Numbered from the stretch's first letter, positions 9,595 through 18,999 are shown. The stretch is DNA of 64,000 bases from Shewanella basaltis (GCF_023283885.1 NZ_JAKILA010000016.1:48170-112169); one strand, 5' to 3'. Notes: generated by a model not told the origin, from the sequence alone. Numbers and translations: made by a program.

Positions 9595-9816
9595 CTAAAC
9601 TTCCTGTTAAAAGAATTTAAATTCACTTTTTTTAGTTATTTATTCTTGATTAAGTGTTTGGTTACAATTACATTACCGGCTTGTGTTGACATTGTTAAAT
9701 AATAACTTAACTTGGACAGGTAAATTAGAATCCAAGAAAGTAGTTAGCGGTAATATTGTTATCGCAGTTTGCAGTAGTCATGGATATAAAACAATAATTT
9801 AACGTTAAGGATGATC
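9595..9816 (+). promoter_or_regulatory. Divergent promoter region between the PH-domain operon and the TonB-dependent receptor
   Basis: This 222-base AT-rich stretch must carry promoters for both directions. TTGACA at about 9685-9690, followed by an AT-rich stretch, is a plausible -35 for the receptor. I see no convincing Fur box or other named operator, so regulation of the receptor is open. Confidence 0.3.
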
Positions 9817-12381
9817 ATGAAAAAAACTACCCTGTTACGAAGCGCTTGCGCTGTCGCTGTTTCACTCTCTCTTGCTCCGGTTTCACTTATTGCTCAAGCG
9901 GCTGATGACGCTCAGGCAAAAGTTGAGCGTATCGAAGTGACGGGTTCTCGTATCAAACGGACTGATATTGAAGGCCCATCACCAGTACAATCACTTAACA
10001 AAGAAGACATTGCTAACATGGGGTTTGATAACCTTCAGCAATTGCTTGAACGTATGCCTGCCAATGGTTCTGGTGCATTTTCTACTCGCGGAAACAGCCA
10101 AGATTCTACCGCCAACGGTGGCGCATCTATCAGTTTACGTGGCTTAGGCCCAGATGCGACATTGGTATTAATTAACGGCCGTCGTGTTGGTGCAAGTGCC
10201 TTTGCCGAAGGCATTTCAAATTCGTTTGTTGATATTAACAACATTCCTGTGTCTGCCATTGAGCGTATCGATATCTTAAAAGATGGTGCCTCGGCTATTT
10301 ATGGGTCTGACGCGATTGCGGGTGTGGTTAACATTGTCTTGAAAAAAGACATTGAAGGTCTTGAAATTAACCTAGGCTATGGCGATGACAGTGGCACAGG
10401 CTACGACGAAACTACAGCCAGTTTAGTGTGGGGCGTAAAAGCTGATAAAGGTAGTGCGTCAGTGATTCTCGATTATTTTACTAACGGCACTTTATCTGCA
10501 GAAGACATGGGGCGTTTTGGTACTGCTAACCAATCTCCTTATGGTGGTGAAGATTACCGTTCATCACGCGGATTCCCAGGGTATTTTTATGTTAATGGCG
10601 TTAAAACCATCGACCCAGACTGCCCAGCAGACAGCGCAACAGCAAGTGGTAGCTGTTTGTTTGATTACGGCCCATACAATTTAACTATTCCTACGGCTGA
10701 GCGTGTCGGTGCCATTGGCCAGTTTGATTATATGTTGGGTGAAGACTTAACCGCATTTTTAGAGTTGTCGGTACAGCACAACACCTCAGAAGCAGGCGGC
10801 GCACCAACACCTTTAGATGAAGATGCAGGCTTAACCGTACCAGGTACGCACCCTGACAATCCATTTGGGCAAGACATTGATATTGGTCGTTACCGTACCG
10901 TTGATGCTGGTGCTCGTCGTTGGGATATCGAATCGGACACCATGCGTATTGTGGCTGGGCTTCGTGGTGTGATTAACGATTGGGACTGGGAAGTGTCGGC
11001 GCAACGTGGCCGTAGCGAATCAACTCAAACGGGCGATCGTTCACAAGGCTGGGTAAGAACAGACTATTTACAAGCCGAAATTGACGCCGGTAACTACAAC
11101 CCATTTGGCGGCACCATTAACTCACAAGATGTGATCGATCGTATTACCACTAGCCTTGTAAGGCAGGGTAAGTCGAGTATTACCTCTTATGATGCCAGCA
11201 TTTCTGGCCAGGCATTCACCATTGCTGACCGCGATATTATGATGGCAGCAGGCGCTGAATACCGTGAAGAAAGCGTTAGCGATGTGCCGGATGAGCAGTT
11301 CCAACGTGGTTTAATTTTTGGTACTGAAGCGATATCAGCCTTTGGCTCGCGCGATCAACATGCCGCTTATGTTGAATTCTCTATTCCAGTCGCAGACAAC
11401 TTTGAGTTACAACTTGCTGGCCGCTATGACAGCTACAGTGACTTTGGCTCAACCACTAACCCTAAGGTTGCTTTCCAATGGGGTATTAGTGATGAGTTAA
11501 CCGCGCGTGGTTCTTGGTCTACGGGGTTCCGTGCTCCATCGCTTGCGCAAATTGGTTTAGGCCCTTCTGAAAAGAGTGACTTTTTAGTCGACAGCTACCG
11601 CTGTGCTGCTGACAATGTTGATTGTGAGCTGCTTGATTATAACTTTATCTTTTCGGGCAACCCTGATCTTGATGCTGAAGAATCTGAAACCTGGAACGTG
11701 GGTATGATTTGGGCTCCAAGCCAGCAGTTTGATATAGGTTTTGATTTATTCAATATTGTGCAAGACAACAAAATTGACTCACTGCAAAACCAAGATCTGT
11801 ACGATGAACATTGTGGCGATCAAAACAGCACCGTGTGTGTACGTAATGCACCGCAAGCAGGTGAAACCTTTGGTACGATCGACGTGATCAAATCTGGGTT
11901 TGTTAACATTGGTTCGCAAGAAGTCCAAGGCCTTGACTTATCAACTCACTATGGCCTTGAGCTAAACAGCTATGGCGATGTTAAGTTTGGCCTAGAGTAC
12001 AGTTACTTAATCAGCTTCGAAAAAGAAGTTGATGGCACAACGATTGATTACACTGGTGAGTACGAGTACCCGCAACACCGTTGGTTAGCGACAACTAACT
12101 GGATGATGGATGACTTTGCCGCTAACCTAAACCTAAGCTATATCGGTGAGTTTGAAGACTACAACAAAACTCGCACGGTTGATGCGCAACTGTTGGTGGA
12201 TATGTCTGGTTCGTATCGCGTTAACGACATGGTTAAACTGTCTGTTGGTGTAAATAACGTATTTGACGAAGAGCCATCTTTTGCCATTGGCGACGGCGAT
12301 GCTGACCTTTACGGTTATGCAATGGGGGTTCATAACCCGTTAGGTCGTTATATTTATACTAAAGTCACAATGAACTTCTAA
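9817..12381 (+). CDS. TonB-dependent outer-membrane receptor
   Basis: An 854-residue outer-membrane active transporter. After a signal peptide (ending near AQA-AD) comes a short segment with the TonB-box-like stretch VERIEVTGSRI. The plug domain follows (SLRGLGPDATLVLINGRRVG, then IERIDILKDGASAIYGSDAI), and then a beta barrel ending in an aromatic residue (TKVTMNF), as needed for barrel insertion. The ATG at 9817 is preferred over 9811 because AAGG is then six to seven bases upstream. The subfamily with RGLGPDATLVLINGRR is widespread in marine gammaproteobacteria. Its ligand here is unknown, and no transporter or hydrolase partner is adjacent. Confidence 0.93.
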   Translation: MKKTTLLRSACAVAVSLSLAPVSLIAQAADDAQAKVERIEVTGSRIKRTDIEGPSPVQSLNKEDIANMGFDNLQQLLERMPANGSGAFSTRGNSQDSTANGGASISLRGLGPDATLVLINGRRVGASAFAEGISNSFVDINNIPVSAIERIDILKDGASAIYGSDAIAGVVNIVLKKDIEGLEINLGYGDDSGTGYDETTASLVWGVKADKGSASVILDYFTNGTLSAEDMGRFGTANQSPYGGEDYRSSRGFPGYFYVNGVKTIDPDCPADSATASGSCLFDYGPYNLTIPTAERVGAIGQFDYMLGEDLTAFLELSVQHNTSEAGGAPTPLDEDAGLTVPGTHPDNPFGQDIDIGRYRTVDAGARRWDIESDTMRIVAGLRGVINDWDWEVSAQRGRSESTQTGDRSQGWVRTDYLQAEIDAGNYNPFGGTINSQDVIDRITTSLVRQGKSSITSYDASISGQAFTIADRDIMMAAGAEYREESVSDVPDEQFQRGLIFGTEAISAFGSRDQHAAYVEFSIPVADNFELQLAGRYDSYSDFGSTTNPKVAFQWGISDELTARGSWSTGFRAPSLAQIGLGPSEKSDFLVDSYRCAADNVDCELLDYNFIFSGNPDLDAEESETWNVGMIWAPSQQFDIGFDLFNIVQDNKIDSLQNQDLYDEHCGDQNSTVCVRNAPQAGETFGTIDVIKSGFVNIGSQEVQGLDLSTHYGLELNSYGDVKFGLEYSYLISFEKEVDGTTIDYTGEYEYPQHRWLATTNWMMDDFAANLNLSYIGEFEDYNKTRTVDAQLLVDMSGSYRVNDMVKLSVGVNNVFDEEPSFAIGDGDADLYGYAMGVHNPLGRYIYTKVTMNF

Positions 12382-12405
12382 TCTCAGCGTCATAATATAA
12401 ACAAT

Positions 12406-12440
12406 AGCCACATTCACTTAGGTGCAATGTGGCTTTTTTA
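12406..12440 (+). terminator. Rho-independent terminator after the TonB-dependent receptor
   Basis: The stem AGCCACATT / AATGTGGCT, with a loop of about 11 bases, is followed by seven T residues. It starts 25 bases after the receptor stop codon. Confidence 0.9.
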
Positions 12441-12457
12441 TTGTAAAAAAAATAGTT

Positions 12458-12756
12458 ATACCATTTCCATTCATTATATGACCAAACAGAGTCACTCAGA
12501 CTGTTCAGTTTGAGGCGAATTGTTGAAACAATGGTTATTACCTTCTAAGGCAATACAACAAAGAAATGGACAGTCTGAGCGTCTCTTGCAAGGTGGGTTT
12601 ATGTGCCTTCTGGCATTTTGACGTACGACTGCAAGGACGCAGGAGGTAGAACAACGAAGTAGCAGTTGTCGAGAACAACTATGCCTACAATCCTATTACT
12701 TGCCTAGAAGACACAGAGCTCCCGCTGAATGACCAGATCATTGCTGGAATTGGTAT
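12458..12756. repeat. MITE-like element A, copy 1 (299 bp)
   Basis: A non-coding element with imperfect terminal inverted repeats: the left end is ATACCATTTCCATTCATTAT and the right end, reverse-complemented, is ATACCAATTCCAGCAATGAT. Its interior matches, in opposite orientation, the element at 27318-27628. Shared segments include the hairpin AGTTGTTCTCGACAACT, the ACGCAGGAGGTAGAACAACG stretch and the GTCACTCAGA/CTGTTCAGTTTGAGGCG end. It has no open frame of note. Ends of this type plus a second copy suggest a small element moved by a transposase encoded elsewhere. Confidence 0.85.
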
Positions 12757-12980
12757 TAATGGTTTAAATTCAATTCTATAACAGACCCTAAAACTACAAC
12801 CCATCCAAAAGTAATCATAATTGATGATTTATAAAACACTTAAATGAGAATATGTTTCTTGTGCTGGCCATCGAATTTATAGGCGCAAGTGATTATGATT
12901 GCGAGTTCAAGTGACCCATTATTTTCGATGATAAAACCCGTAGATCACAGTATTTGGCCTAATCATGGAGGAGTCGAACA
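12757..12980 (+). promoter_or_regulatory. Upstream region of the thioredoxin-tailed gene
   Basis: About 220 AT-rich bases between MITE copy 1 and the start at 12981. The region should hold the promoter of the following gene. The ribosome site is ggag in atggaggagtcgaacaATG. No operator or hairpin stands out. Confidence 0.4.
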
Positions 12981-14462
12981 ATGAGTTTTAGTTTGTATCT
13001 ATTTGCCTTTAACAATCATCAAGTTGATCATCGGTATGGTAACGAGTTAGCCAGCGCACTGTCGGCGCATAGAGATATTAATACCATCGAAGCAAGGCGT
13101 TTTGAATATCAACATGAAGATGGTGGTCGTGCTTTATTTAGTATCGCCGCTGACGAAAACGTGTCGAGTATTGATGTCACTGTTTTTCAGATGTCTAAGG
13201 GATTGGCCGATTACTTATTTGAGCTACAGCAACAATGGCAATTAGTGCTGATTAATGTTCAAGGCGATGTTAAAACATCAAATAAAGAAGCTGAACACCC
13301 GACTATTTTTGTGTTGTCGCAAGCAGACCTTGAACACCTCCCAAGTGATTATCATTCACCGCGTTGCGTACTTGAAAATAACGTCATGCTATACGATTAC
13401 TTATCTATCTCGTTTACTGCTTGGCAGCGTTATCGCGATCAAGTTATCGGCACTGGTAATTCTCAGTTTGTGGATGACAGCCAGTGTTTATTCGAACTGA
13501 TTGCTGCACCACTACCGTTAATGTTACGTCAGCAGCTTTGGGCCAAAATTCGGCCTAAGCTAGTTGAGCATGGCGTTGAGGATGCTTTTCATGATGTGTT
13601 GTCATCATTAGATGCACAGTTAAATGGCCAAAAGCAGTGGGTATGGTTACAAGTAGATGTGCGCGATCATAATGAAGTGTTATGGCAAGCCAAGGCTATT
13701 GCAAAAACGATAGGTTTGGGCGAGTTTATTGATGATGAGCACGCTAAAGATGATTTGATGGCCGACTCTGCCTGTTTACATGCCTTGTCTGGATTTGACT
13801 TATGGCTGAGCCAATTTGGGCGCTCATTTATTCTGGTTGAAAATGGCGATACCTATTTCGGTTTTGTCGTAGCAGATGACGATGTCGACAATACGCTCGG
13901 GTTATTTAAGCGACTATCGTTGAATGGGCAAGCTATTCGACACATAGCCGATGATTATGTCGCAGCGGTAAAAGAGTCGCTTGATGAAGCCAAAGCGATG
14001 GCGACTGAGAAGGGGTTAATTAGTGAATTTTCGACAGATTACCCCATTTTAAAGCAAGATACTGCTCAATCTGGCGTGATGATTGTGCGTGTGGAGGCAA
14101 GTAAAACATCGTTGAAAAATAGCGTGGCAGAACAAGCTAACAATGCTTTAGCTTTAGGCAGAATACCATTGATTTGTTTATCAGCACCTTGGTGTGAACC
14201 TTGCCAAGATATGTTAGTTGTATTGCATCAACAAGGTGCGCAAACTGTGATGCAAAAGATTGCCATAATCCTATTGGATATAGAAGATTGGGGGGGACAT
14301 TTACGCAGTATTGATATACAACCTAGCTGTATCCCTGTGTTCTTTGATGTCAATGTTGATGGTCGTGCAGGCAATAAATCGGTTGATGGTAATGCTTGGG
14401 GAGAACCTGCTGATGCTATTGAAATAGCAGGTATTTTACGTGAGACCTTTGGATTGCATTAA
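12981..14462 (+). CDS. Large multidomain protein with C-terminal thioredoxin-like domain
   Basis: A 493-residue acidic cytoplasmic protein with no signal peptide. The first 150 or so residues are not recognised. The middle (about 215-315, QKQWVWLQVDVRDHNEVLWQ to FKRLSLNG) looks like a compact alpha/beta domain similar to the DUF6630 type. The last 130 residues form a thioredoxin-like fold with LSAPWCEPCQDM, a Cys405-Glu-Pro-Cys408 active site and a later cis-Pro-like IPVFFD. Such a CxxC suggests disulfide exchange or protein-assembly work, but no partner is visible. The ATG follows ggaggag. It is flanked by its own terminator, so it is probably a single-gene unit. Confidence 0.72.
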   Translation: MSFSLYLFAFNNHQVDHRYGNELASALSAHRDINTIEARRFEYQHEDGGRALFSIAADENVSSIDVTVFQMSKGLADYLFELQQQWQLVLINVQGDVKTSNKEAEHPTIFVLSQADLEHLPSDYHSPRCVLENNVMLYDYLSISFTAWQRYRDQVIGTGNSQFVDDSQCLFELIAAPLPLMLRQQLWAKIRPKLVEHGVEDAFHDVLSSLDAQLNGQKQWVWLQVDVRDHNEVLWQAKAIAKTIGLGEFIDDEHAKDDLMADSACLHALSGFDLWLSQFGRSFILVENGDTYFGFVVADDDVDNTLGLFKRLSLNGQAIRHIADDYVAAVKESLDEAKAMATEKGLISEFSTDYPILKQDTAQSGVMIVRVEASKTSLKNSVAEQANNALALGRIPLICLSAPWCEPCQDMLVVLHQQGAQTVMQKIAIILLDIEDWGGHLRSIDIQPSCIPVFFDVNVDGRAGNKSVDGNAWGEPADAIEIAGILRETFGLH

Positions 14463-14492
14463 GCGGATTACATCCAATATTTAGCGCCCAAT

Positions 14493-14520
14493 AAAAAGGA
14501 AAACCTATGTTTTCCTTTTT
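14493..14520. terminator. Bidirectional rho-independent terminator
   Basis: A perfect 12-base stem (AAAAAGGAAAAC / GTTTTCCTTTTT) with a 4-base loop sits between the convergent thioredoxin-tailed gene and the DUF4447 gene. A or T tracts serve both strands. Confidence 0.9.
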
Positions 14521-14541
14521 ATTTTATGGCGGGGCTAAACG

Positions 14542-15045
14542 TTATACTAATTGAGTTGCAGCCCATTTGGCACGGCTTTCACGGCTTTCGCTTAAGCCGT
14601 TTTCAGCGCGGTAAGCTTTATAGGCTTCGGCATCTAACGCCACTAGGCTCACATCAACCTCAAGCACCAGTTTGCATTCTTTTTTAATGCGCCATGCGGC
14701 CGTGCTGTACAGCTCTGTTAATGGTAAGGAGCTTAAAAACTCAGGATTATATTGGGTGTAAACCGCTTGAGTTGGGTAAACCACAAAGGCTAAACGGCGC
14801 TTTGGCTCTTTTTTAAATAATTCTTCAATGCCGTCTGTTGTGTTTAGCACCTGCATTTCGATAATGTCATCAATATCGAGTAATTTTTTTTGCACAGCAA
14901 CTGGAGCGTCTTTTTCGCCAGCTTCCCATGCAAATACGTCTTCGTTGCTGGTCGTGGTAATAGTGGCAACTTGTTCTGTGCTAAGGCCCAAAGACAAACG
15001 TAGGTATTGCATTTCAATGGCATTTAAGCCGGTGTTTTTTGACAT
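14542..15045 (-). CDS. DUF4447 family protein with N-terminal HTH-like region
   Basis: A 167-residue protein similar to the DUF4447 family. The first 60 residues look like an Xre-type helix-turn-helix ([19 protein letters not shown], then [19 protein letters not shown]). The rest is an unassigned alpha/beta region ([20 protein letters not shown]). A DNA-binding role is plausible but unproved. The ATG at 15045 follows acgagaataacc. It lies 54 bases after the SUKH gene stop on the same strand, so the two may form an operon. The function is unknown. Confidence 0.7.
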   Translation of the reverse strand: MSKNTGLNAIEMQYLRLSLGLSTEQVATITTTSNEDVFAWEAGEKDAPVAVQKKLLDIDDIIEMQVLNTTDGIEELFKKEPKRRLAFVVYPTQAVYTQYNPEFLSSLPLTELYSTAAWRIKKECKLVLEVDVSLVALDAEAYKAYRAENGLSESRESRAKWAATQLV

Positions 15046-15099
15046 GGTTATTCTCGTATTCGTTATTTTGTGTACATGCTTACGTTGGTGGCGACAGGG

Positions 15100-15501
15100 T
15101 TACTGCTCAAGCCACACGTCTTCAACCCAATCCCACAAAGATTCCCAACCGTCTTCGTTAAAATCGCCATCTTCCCAAAATTGCACTTCGCCTTCTTCGT
15201 TAATGCAATAAAAACCATCGCCAACCTGACAAATCGCAATTTGATCGCGCGGCATGCCAATAGACCAGGCATAACTGGTCACTTCTGGCAGGTAGGTGTG
15301 TGAGTGTGGATCGGCAACGGTAACAGGTTCTAAGGTGCCATAAATGACATCACTGGCATACAGTAAGAATTCTTTTAAATCATTGGGTAAACCAATTAGG
15401 ATTTGTTCTTCAACCTCAACAAGTTGCTCAAATGTTGGCAGTTCAAGTGGTACGGGTACTGTTTCGCTTAATTCTTGCAGTTGGTCAATAATTTCGTTCA
15501 T
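15100..15501 (-). CDS. SMI1/KNR4 (SUKH) family protein
   Basis: A 133-residue, strongly acidic protein with the SUKH fold marks: an N-terminal helix followed by LPNDLKEFLLYASDVIYGTL, then GDGFYCINEEGEVQFWEDGD and a Trp-rich C-terminus (GWESLWDWVEDVWLEQ). SUKH proteins often act as immunity proteins against secreted nuclease or nucleotide-modifying toxins, but many chromosomal members have no known partner. A good ribosome site (caggacattgac-ATG) supports the start. It is upstream of DUF4447 on the same strand. A terminator at 15572-15595 separates it from the exported RelA/SpoT-like gene. Confidence 0.85.
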   Translation of the reverse strand: MNEIIDQLQELSETVPVPLELPTFEQLVEVEEQILIGLPNDLKEFLLYASDVIYGTLEPVTVADPHSHTYLPEVTSYAWSIGMPRDQIAICQVGDGFYCINEEGEVQFWEDGDFNEDGWESLWDWVEDVWLEQ

Positions 15502-15571
15502 GTCAATGTCCTGCAGGGGAACTCTTGGGCGCGAGTATAGCAGATGAGTTTGTTAGTGCGGTTTTTTGATG

Positions 15572-15595
15572 AAAAAAAAGCGCTCATTGAGCGCT
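15572..15595 (-). terminator. Rho-independent terminator after the exported RelA/SpoT-like gene
   Basis: The inverted repeat AGCGCTCA / TGAGCGCT with a one-base centre is followed on the minus strand by eight T residues. It lies 32 bases after the stop of the gene at 15628-16407, and ahead of the SUKH gene. Confidence 0.85.
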
Positions 15596-15627
15596 AAAGG
15601 GTGGAAAGAGTGATTCAATACGGGAGG

Positions 15628-16407
15628 TTAAGCCGCTTGAATGGTCGATGGGTACAGGCTTTGGCGTTTATAGTACAACCAGGCTTTGTGGTATTGCTTA
15701 TGCGAATCTTGGCGTAATTTTGCAATGCTGGCGCGCTCAAGGTCGTTTAACGCTCTACGCTGCTTTTTAGCTTGTAGTTCAATGACTTGAATTTGTTCAT
15801 ACACCTGATGCTCTGGGCCACTTTTAATTTCGGCGATGTCATTTAAATGAAACTGCACTTCTACCACCATTTGGCTTTGTGGCAATTTCACTAATACGTT
15901 TAAGTCACGATACCCTGAGGTTTTAGGCTCAGCAAAACGGTTTTTTAATTGCACCACATTTGTAGATTGACGTAATAGTTGGTAACTGGTCAGTAAGCTA
16001 TTAACATCATTGGCGACCACGCTCGCACGTGCAATATCGGTTAGCTGGCTAGCATCACCATTAAACTTTAATTGCACTTTTTGAGCTGCGCGCTGATAAC
16101 TTTTTGTCGCGGGAATAATTGAGCTGGTTTGGCTTGCGTGGTTGATATGGTTTAGCAGCGCAATAAGCTCTTGTTGTGCTTGTGGGGCACGTGCCATTAA
16201 GGCATCTAAGTCTTGAGTGTCTTGTTGTGCAGATGCACTATGTTGATTGCTTAAGTTGATGAGTTGCTCAATGTCATTATATGACTTTTGACTGAAGTCA
16301 GACGGCTCTGCCAGTTTGTTATATTTAATCTCATTTGGCTGAGCAATCGCGCCGCGGGTAGACAGTAGTATTAAGAAAATAAAAAAGGTACGAAATAACT
16401 TATTCAT
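15628..16407 (-). CDS. Exported RelA/SpoT-like (nucleotide pyrophosphotransferase fold) protein
   Basis: A 259-residue protein with a clear Sec signal peptide (MNKLFRTFFIFLILLSTRG, cleavage near AIA-QP). A helical linker follows (residues 40-95), then a domain resembling the synthetase domain of RelA/SpoT enzymes. Key matches are LTDIARASVV with D124 (metal-binding Asp of the family), EPKTSGYRDLNVLVKLP (the GYxxxH/N strand), and VVEVQFHL with E183 (catalytic Glu). A K/R-rich segment before D124 could bind the donor nucleotide. A conserved-looking H200 (EHQVYEQ) follows. Cytoplasmic ppGpp enzymes have no signal peptide, so export is odd. The substrate and even activity are uncertain. It is probably monocistronic. 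Confidence 0.68.
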   Translation of the reverse strand: MNKLFRTFFIFLILLSTRGAIAQPNEIKYNKLAEPSDFSQKSYNDIEQLINLSNQHSASAQQDTQDLDALMARAPQAQQELIALLNHINHASQTSSIIPATKSYQRAAQKVQLKFNGDASQLTDIARASVVANDVNSLLTSYQLLRQSTNVVQLKNRFAEPKTSGYRDLNVLVKLPQSQMVVEVQFHLNDIAEIKSGPEHQVYEQIQVIELQAKKQRRALNDLERASIAKLRQDSHKQYHKAWLYYKRQSLYPSTIQAA

Positions 16408-16553
16408 TCACTCGCTCCAGCAATTAAACTCTGTGAAATTACTGTACCGTTTTTTGGCGCCATTGGGGGCTTAATGAACAAGGTTTAATCATAAAGCCGC
16501 TATCTACAGTTTAAAGTGTTTGGTATCAGCAGTTTATGCCGTTTTTTGGCATG

Positions 16554-16581
16554 AAAAAGGGCATCAAACGATGCCCTTTTT
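16554..16581. terminator. Rho-independent terminator
   Basis: A perfect 12-base stem (AAAAAGGGCATC / GATGCCCTTTTT) with a 4-base loop lies just after the M13 peptidase gene. It ends that minus-strand transcript before the RelA/SpoT-like gene. Confidence 0.92.
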
Positions 16582-16621
16582 GTGTGTAAATGTGACCTAA
16601 GTCAGCGATTGATTTTGGTGA

Positions 16622-18709
16622 TTACCAAATTTTAACGCGGTTTTCTGGGGCGATATACATTTTGTCGCCTTCTTTCACGTCATAAGTGCTATAAAACTCA
16701 GGCATGTTTGACAATGCGCCAAGTGCACGGAAGTGACCAGGTGAATGTGGGTCAGTCGCGACGCGATTACGCATGGCTTCTTCTTTCATCTTCACACGCC
16801 AAATTTGGGTAAAGCCCATAAAGAAGCGTTGATCGCCAGTTAGGCCGTCAATCACTGGGGCTTCTTTACCGTTAAGTGACATTTTGTAAGCTTTATAAGC
16901 GATGGTTACGCCAGATAAGTCACCAATGTTTTCACCTAAGGTTAGGCTACCGTTAACATTTAAATCGTCAAATACTTTATAGCCGTTGTACTGTGCGATT
17001 AACGCTTTACCTTTAGCTTCAAATGCTTTCAAGTCTGCTTCTGTCCACCAGTCGCGTAAGTTGCCTTCGCCGTCAAACTTAGCGCCTTGATCGTCAAAGC
17101 CGTGGCCCATTTCGTGACCAATTACCGCACCAATACCACCGTAGTTAACCGCATCATCTGCTTCTAGGTTAAAGAATGGCGGTTGTAAAATCGCTGCTGG
17201 GAATACGATTTCGTTCATGGTTGGGTTGTAATAAGCATTCACAGTTTGTGGCGTCATGTGCCACTCATCTTTATCAATTGGTTGACCTAATTTAGCAAGA
17301 TTTTTGTTGTGCTCAAATATGGCCGCGCGTTTAGCGTTACCCACTAAATCGTCCGCTTTGATGGTGAGTTTGCTGTAGTCATCCCATTTGTTTGGGTAAC
17401 CAATTTTGGGATTGAACTTAGCCAGTTTGTCTTTGGCAGCCACTTTTGTGTCAGCACTCATCCAGTCTAATGAATCAATACTTGAACCATAAGCGCTACG
17501 TAGGTTTTCAACTAGCTGCTCCATGCGGACTTTTGCTTCTGGAGCAAAATGACGCTTAACATAGACTTTGCCAACCACTTCACCAAGGGTGTCACTTACT
17601 GTGCTCACACCACGCTTCCAACGTGGTTCTTGCTCTGCTTGACCGTTTAAGGTTTTAGAGAAAAAGGCAAAGTTTTCGTTGTCTAGTGCTTCAGACATGT
17701 TGCTAGCATTGTGTGTTAATGTCATCCAGGTTAGGTAGTTTTTCCAGCTATCAAGGCTGTTGTTCTTGACCACTTCGCTTAACCCTTGCACATAGCTTGG
17801 TTGGTTAATGATGATGTCTGTTTGCTTATCACCACCTAACGCTGCTAGGTAACCTTGCCAATTGATGTCTGGTGCTAAGGTTGGTAAATCTTTAACTTGG
17901 TATAGGTTATAGGTTTTGGTGCTGTCACGTGTTTCAACCACGTCCCAATGTTTTTCTGCAATTTGCGTTTCTAGGGCAAGAATAGCTTCTGCATTGGCTT
18001 TGGCATTTGGTAAACCGGCTAGGGTGTACATTTTCTCAATGTGTTCAACATACGCTTTACGGATGTTAACAAAGCGCTCTTCTTGGTTAAAATAGTAATC
18101 TTTTTCAGGCAGGCTTAAACCGTACTGCCAAATATGGGTGGCGTAACGGCTAGAGTTCTTGGCATCGATTTCGACATAAAATGCTAAAGGTGTTCCGCCG
18201 CCATTTGCTTGGTTTTCACCAAAAAATGCGGTTAATTCATTTTTGTCTTTTAATGCGGCAATTTTGTCTAAATCAGCTTGAATTGGGGCAATACCGATTT
18301 TGTTTAGGGTTTCAACGTCCATAAACGAGCGGTATAAGTCAGCGACTTTTTGCTCGTCTGTGCCATCGGCTAAATTAGGGGTTGCACTTAAATCTTCAAT
18401 AATGGCTTTCACGTCATCACGAGCATGTTCACGTAAATCGTAAAAGGCGCCAATGTTGGTACGGTCGCCAGGGATCTCAGCATTTTTCATCCATGCGCCG
18501 TTAACGTACATATAAAAGTCGTCTTGTGGGCGTACTGACTTGTCGATATTGTCAAAAGTAATGCCAGATGTCAGTGCTTTTTCAACGGCAACGGCTGCAG
18601 CTGTTTTTGCTACGTCTGCTGCCGGGGCTACTGCTGCTTTGTCGTCGCTACAGGCACTTAGGCCCGCGATAAGTGAGGCACAAAGACCTCCAATAACCAA
18701 CTTTTTCAT
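16622..18709 (-). CDS. pepO: M13 family zinc metallopeptidase, lipoprotein (PepO/neprilysin-like)
   Basis: A 695-residue peptidase of the neprilysin (M13) family that cleaves small peptides outside the cytoplasm. The N-terminus is a lipoprotein signal with lipobox LSAC, so it is probably anchored to the envelope. Catalytic motifs are complete: GAVIGHEMGHGFDDQG (HExxH zinc site), ENIGDLSGV (third zinc ligand Glu plus Asp) and VNAYYNP (NAYY substrate-backbone motif). The C-terminus ends in the family's APENRVKIW. The ATG at 18709 has AAGGAA upstream. It is a single-gene unit with a strong terminator. Confidence 0.95.
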   Translation of the reverse strand: MKKLVIGGLCASLIAGLSACSDDKAAVAPAADVAKTAAAVAVEKALTSGITFDNIDKSVRPQDDFYMYVNGAWMKNAEIPGDRTNIGAFYDLREHARDDVKAIIEDLSATPNLADGTDEQKVADLYRSFMDVETLNKIGIAPIQADLDKIAALKDKNELTAFFGENQANGGGTPLAFYVEIDAKNSSRYATHIWQYGLSLPEKDYYFNQEERFVNIRKAYVEHIEKMYTLAGLPNAKANAEAILALETQIAEKHWDVVETRDSTKTYNLYQVKDLPTLAPDINWQGYLAALGGDKQTDIIINQPSYVQGLSEVVKNNSLDSWKNYLTWMTLTHNASNMSEALDNENFAFFSKTLNGQAEQEPRWKRGVSTVSDTLGEVVGKVYVKRHFAPEAKVRMEQLVENLRSAYGSSIDSLDWMSADTKVAAKDKLAKFNPKIGYPNKWDDYSKLTIKADDLVGNAKRAAIFEHNKNLAKLGQPIDKDEWHMTPQTVNAYYNPTMNEIVFPAAILQPPFFNLEADDAVNYGGIGAVIGHEMGHGFDDQGAKFDGEGNLRDWWTEADLKAFEAKGKALIAQYNGYKVFDDLNVNGSLTLGENIGDLSGVTIAYKAYKMSLNGKEAPVIDGLTGDQRFFMGFTQIWRVKMKEEAMRNRVATDPHSPGHFRALGALSNMPEFYSTYDVKEGDKMYIAPENRVKIW

Positions 18710-18999
18710 TGTGTTTCCTTTGCTTTAAATTGAGGCGCCTAGGGTTCGGCGTGCGAATATATCTTATCTTTATTATTTTTGGGTCAGTGTAATGCCAAAA
18801 CGTTCACCGACTTTTTTGTGAATGCTATGTTAAGGCCTTCATAGCCTATAAAACAAGGCACTTTTGGGCCTTTTTACCCCATATTGACTGAGGATATGTA
18901 ACCAAAAATTACGTATACCGTAAAAAGATCACTGATTGATTTCTATTTGCGCTTGTAGGCCGCATAATAGCGTCATTATCGTTAAAGTGAGTGTGTATA

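Noticed and set aside
15100..16407. Toxin-immunity operon of the RelA/SpoT-like gene and SUKH gene
   Set aside because: A terminator with eight T residues lies between the genes and the SUKH gene has its own start region, so a simple operon is not supported. The idea is kept only as a weak possibility.
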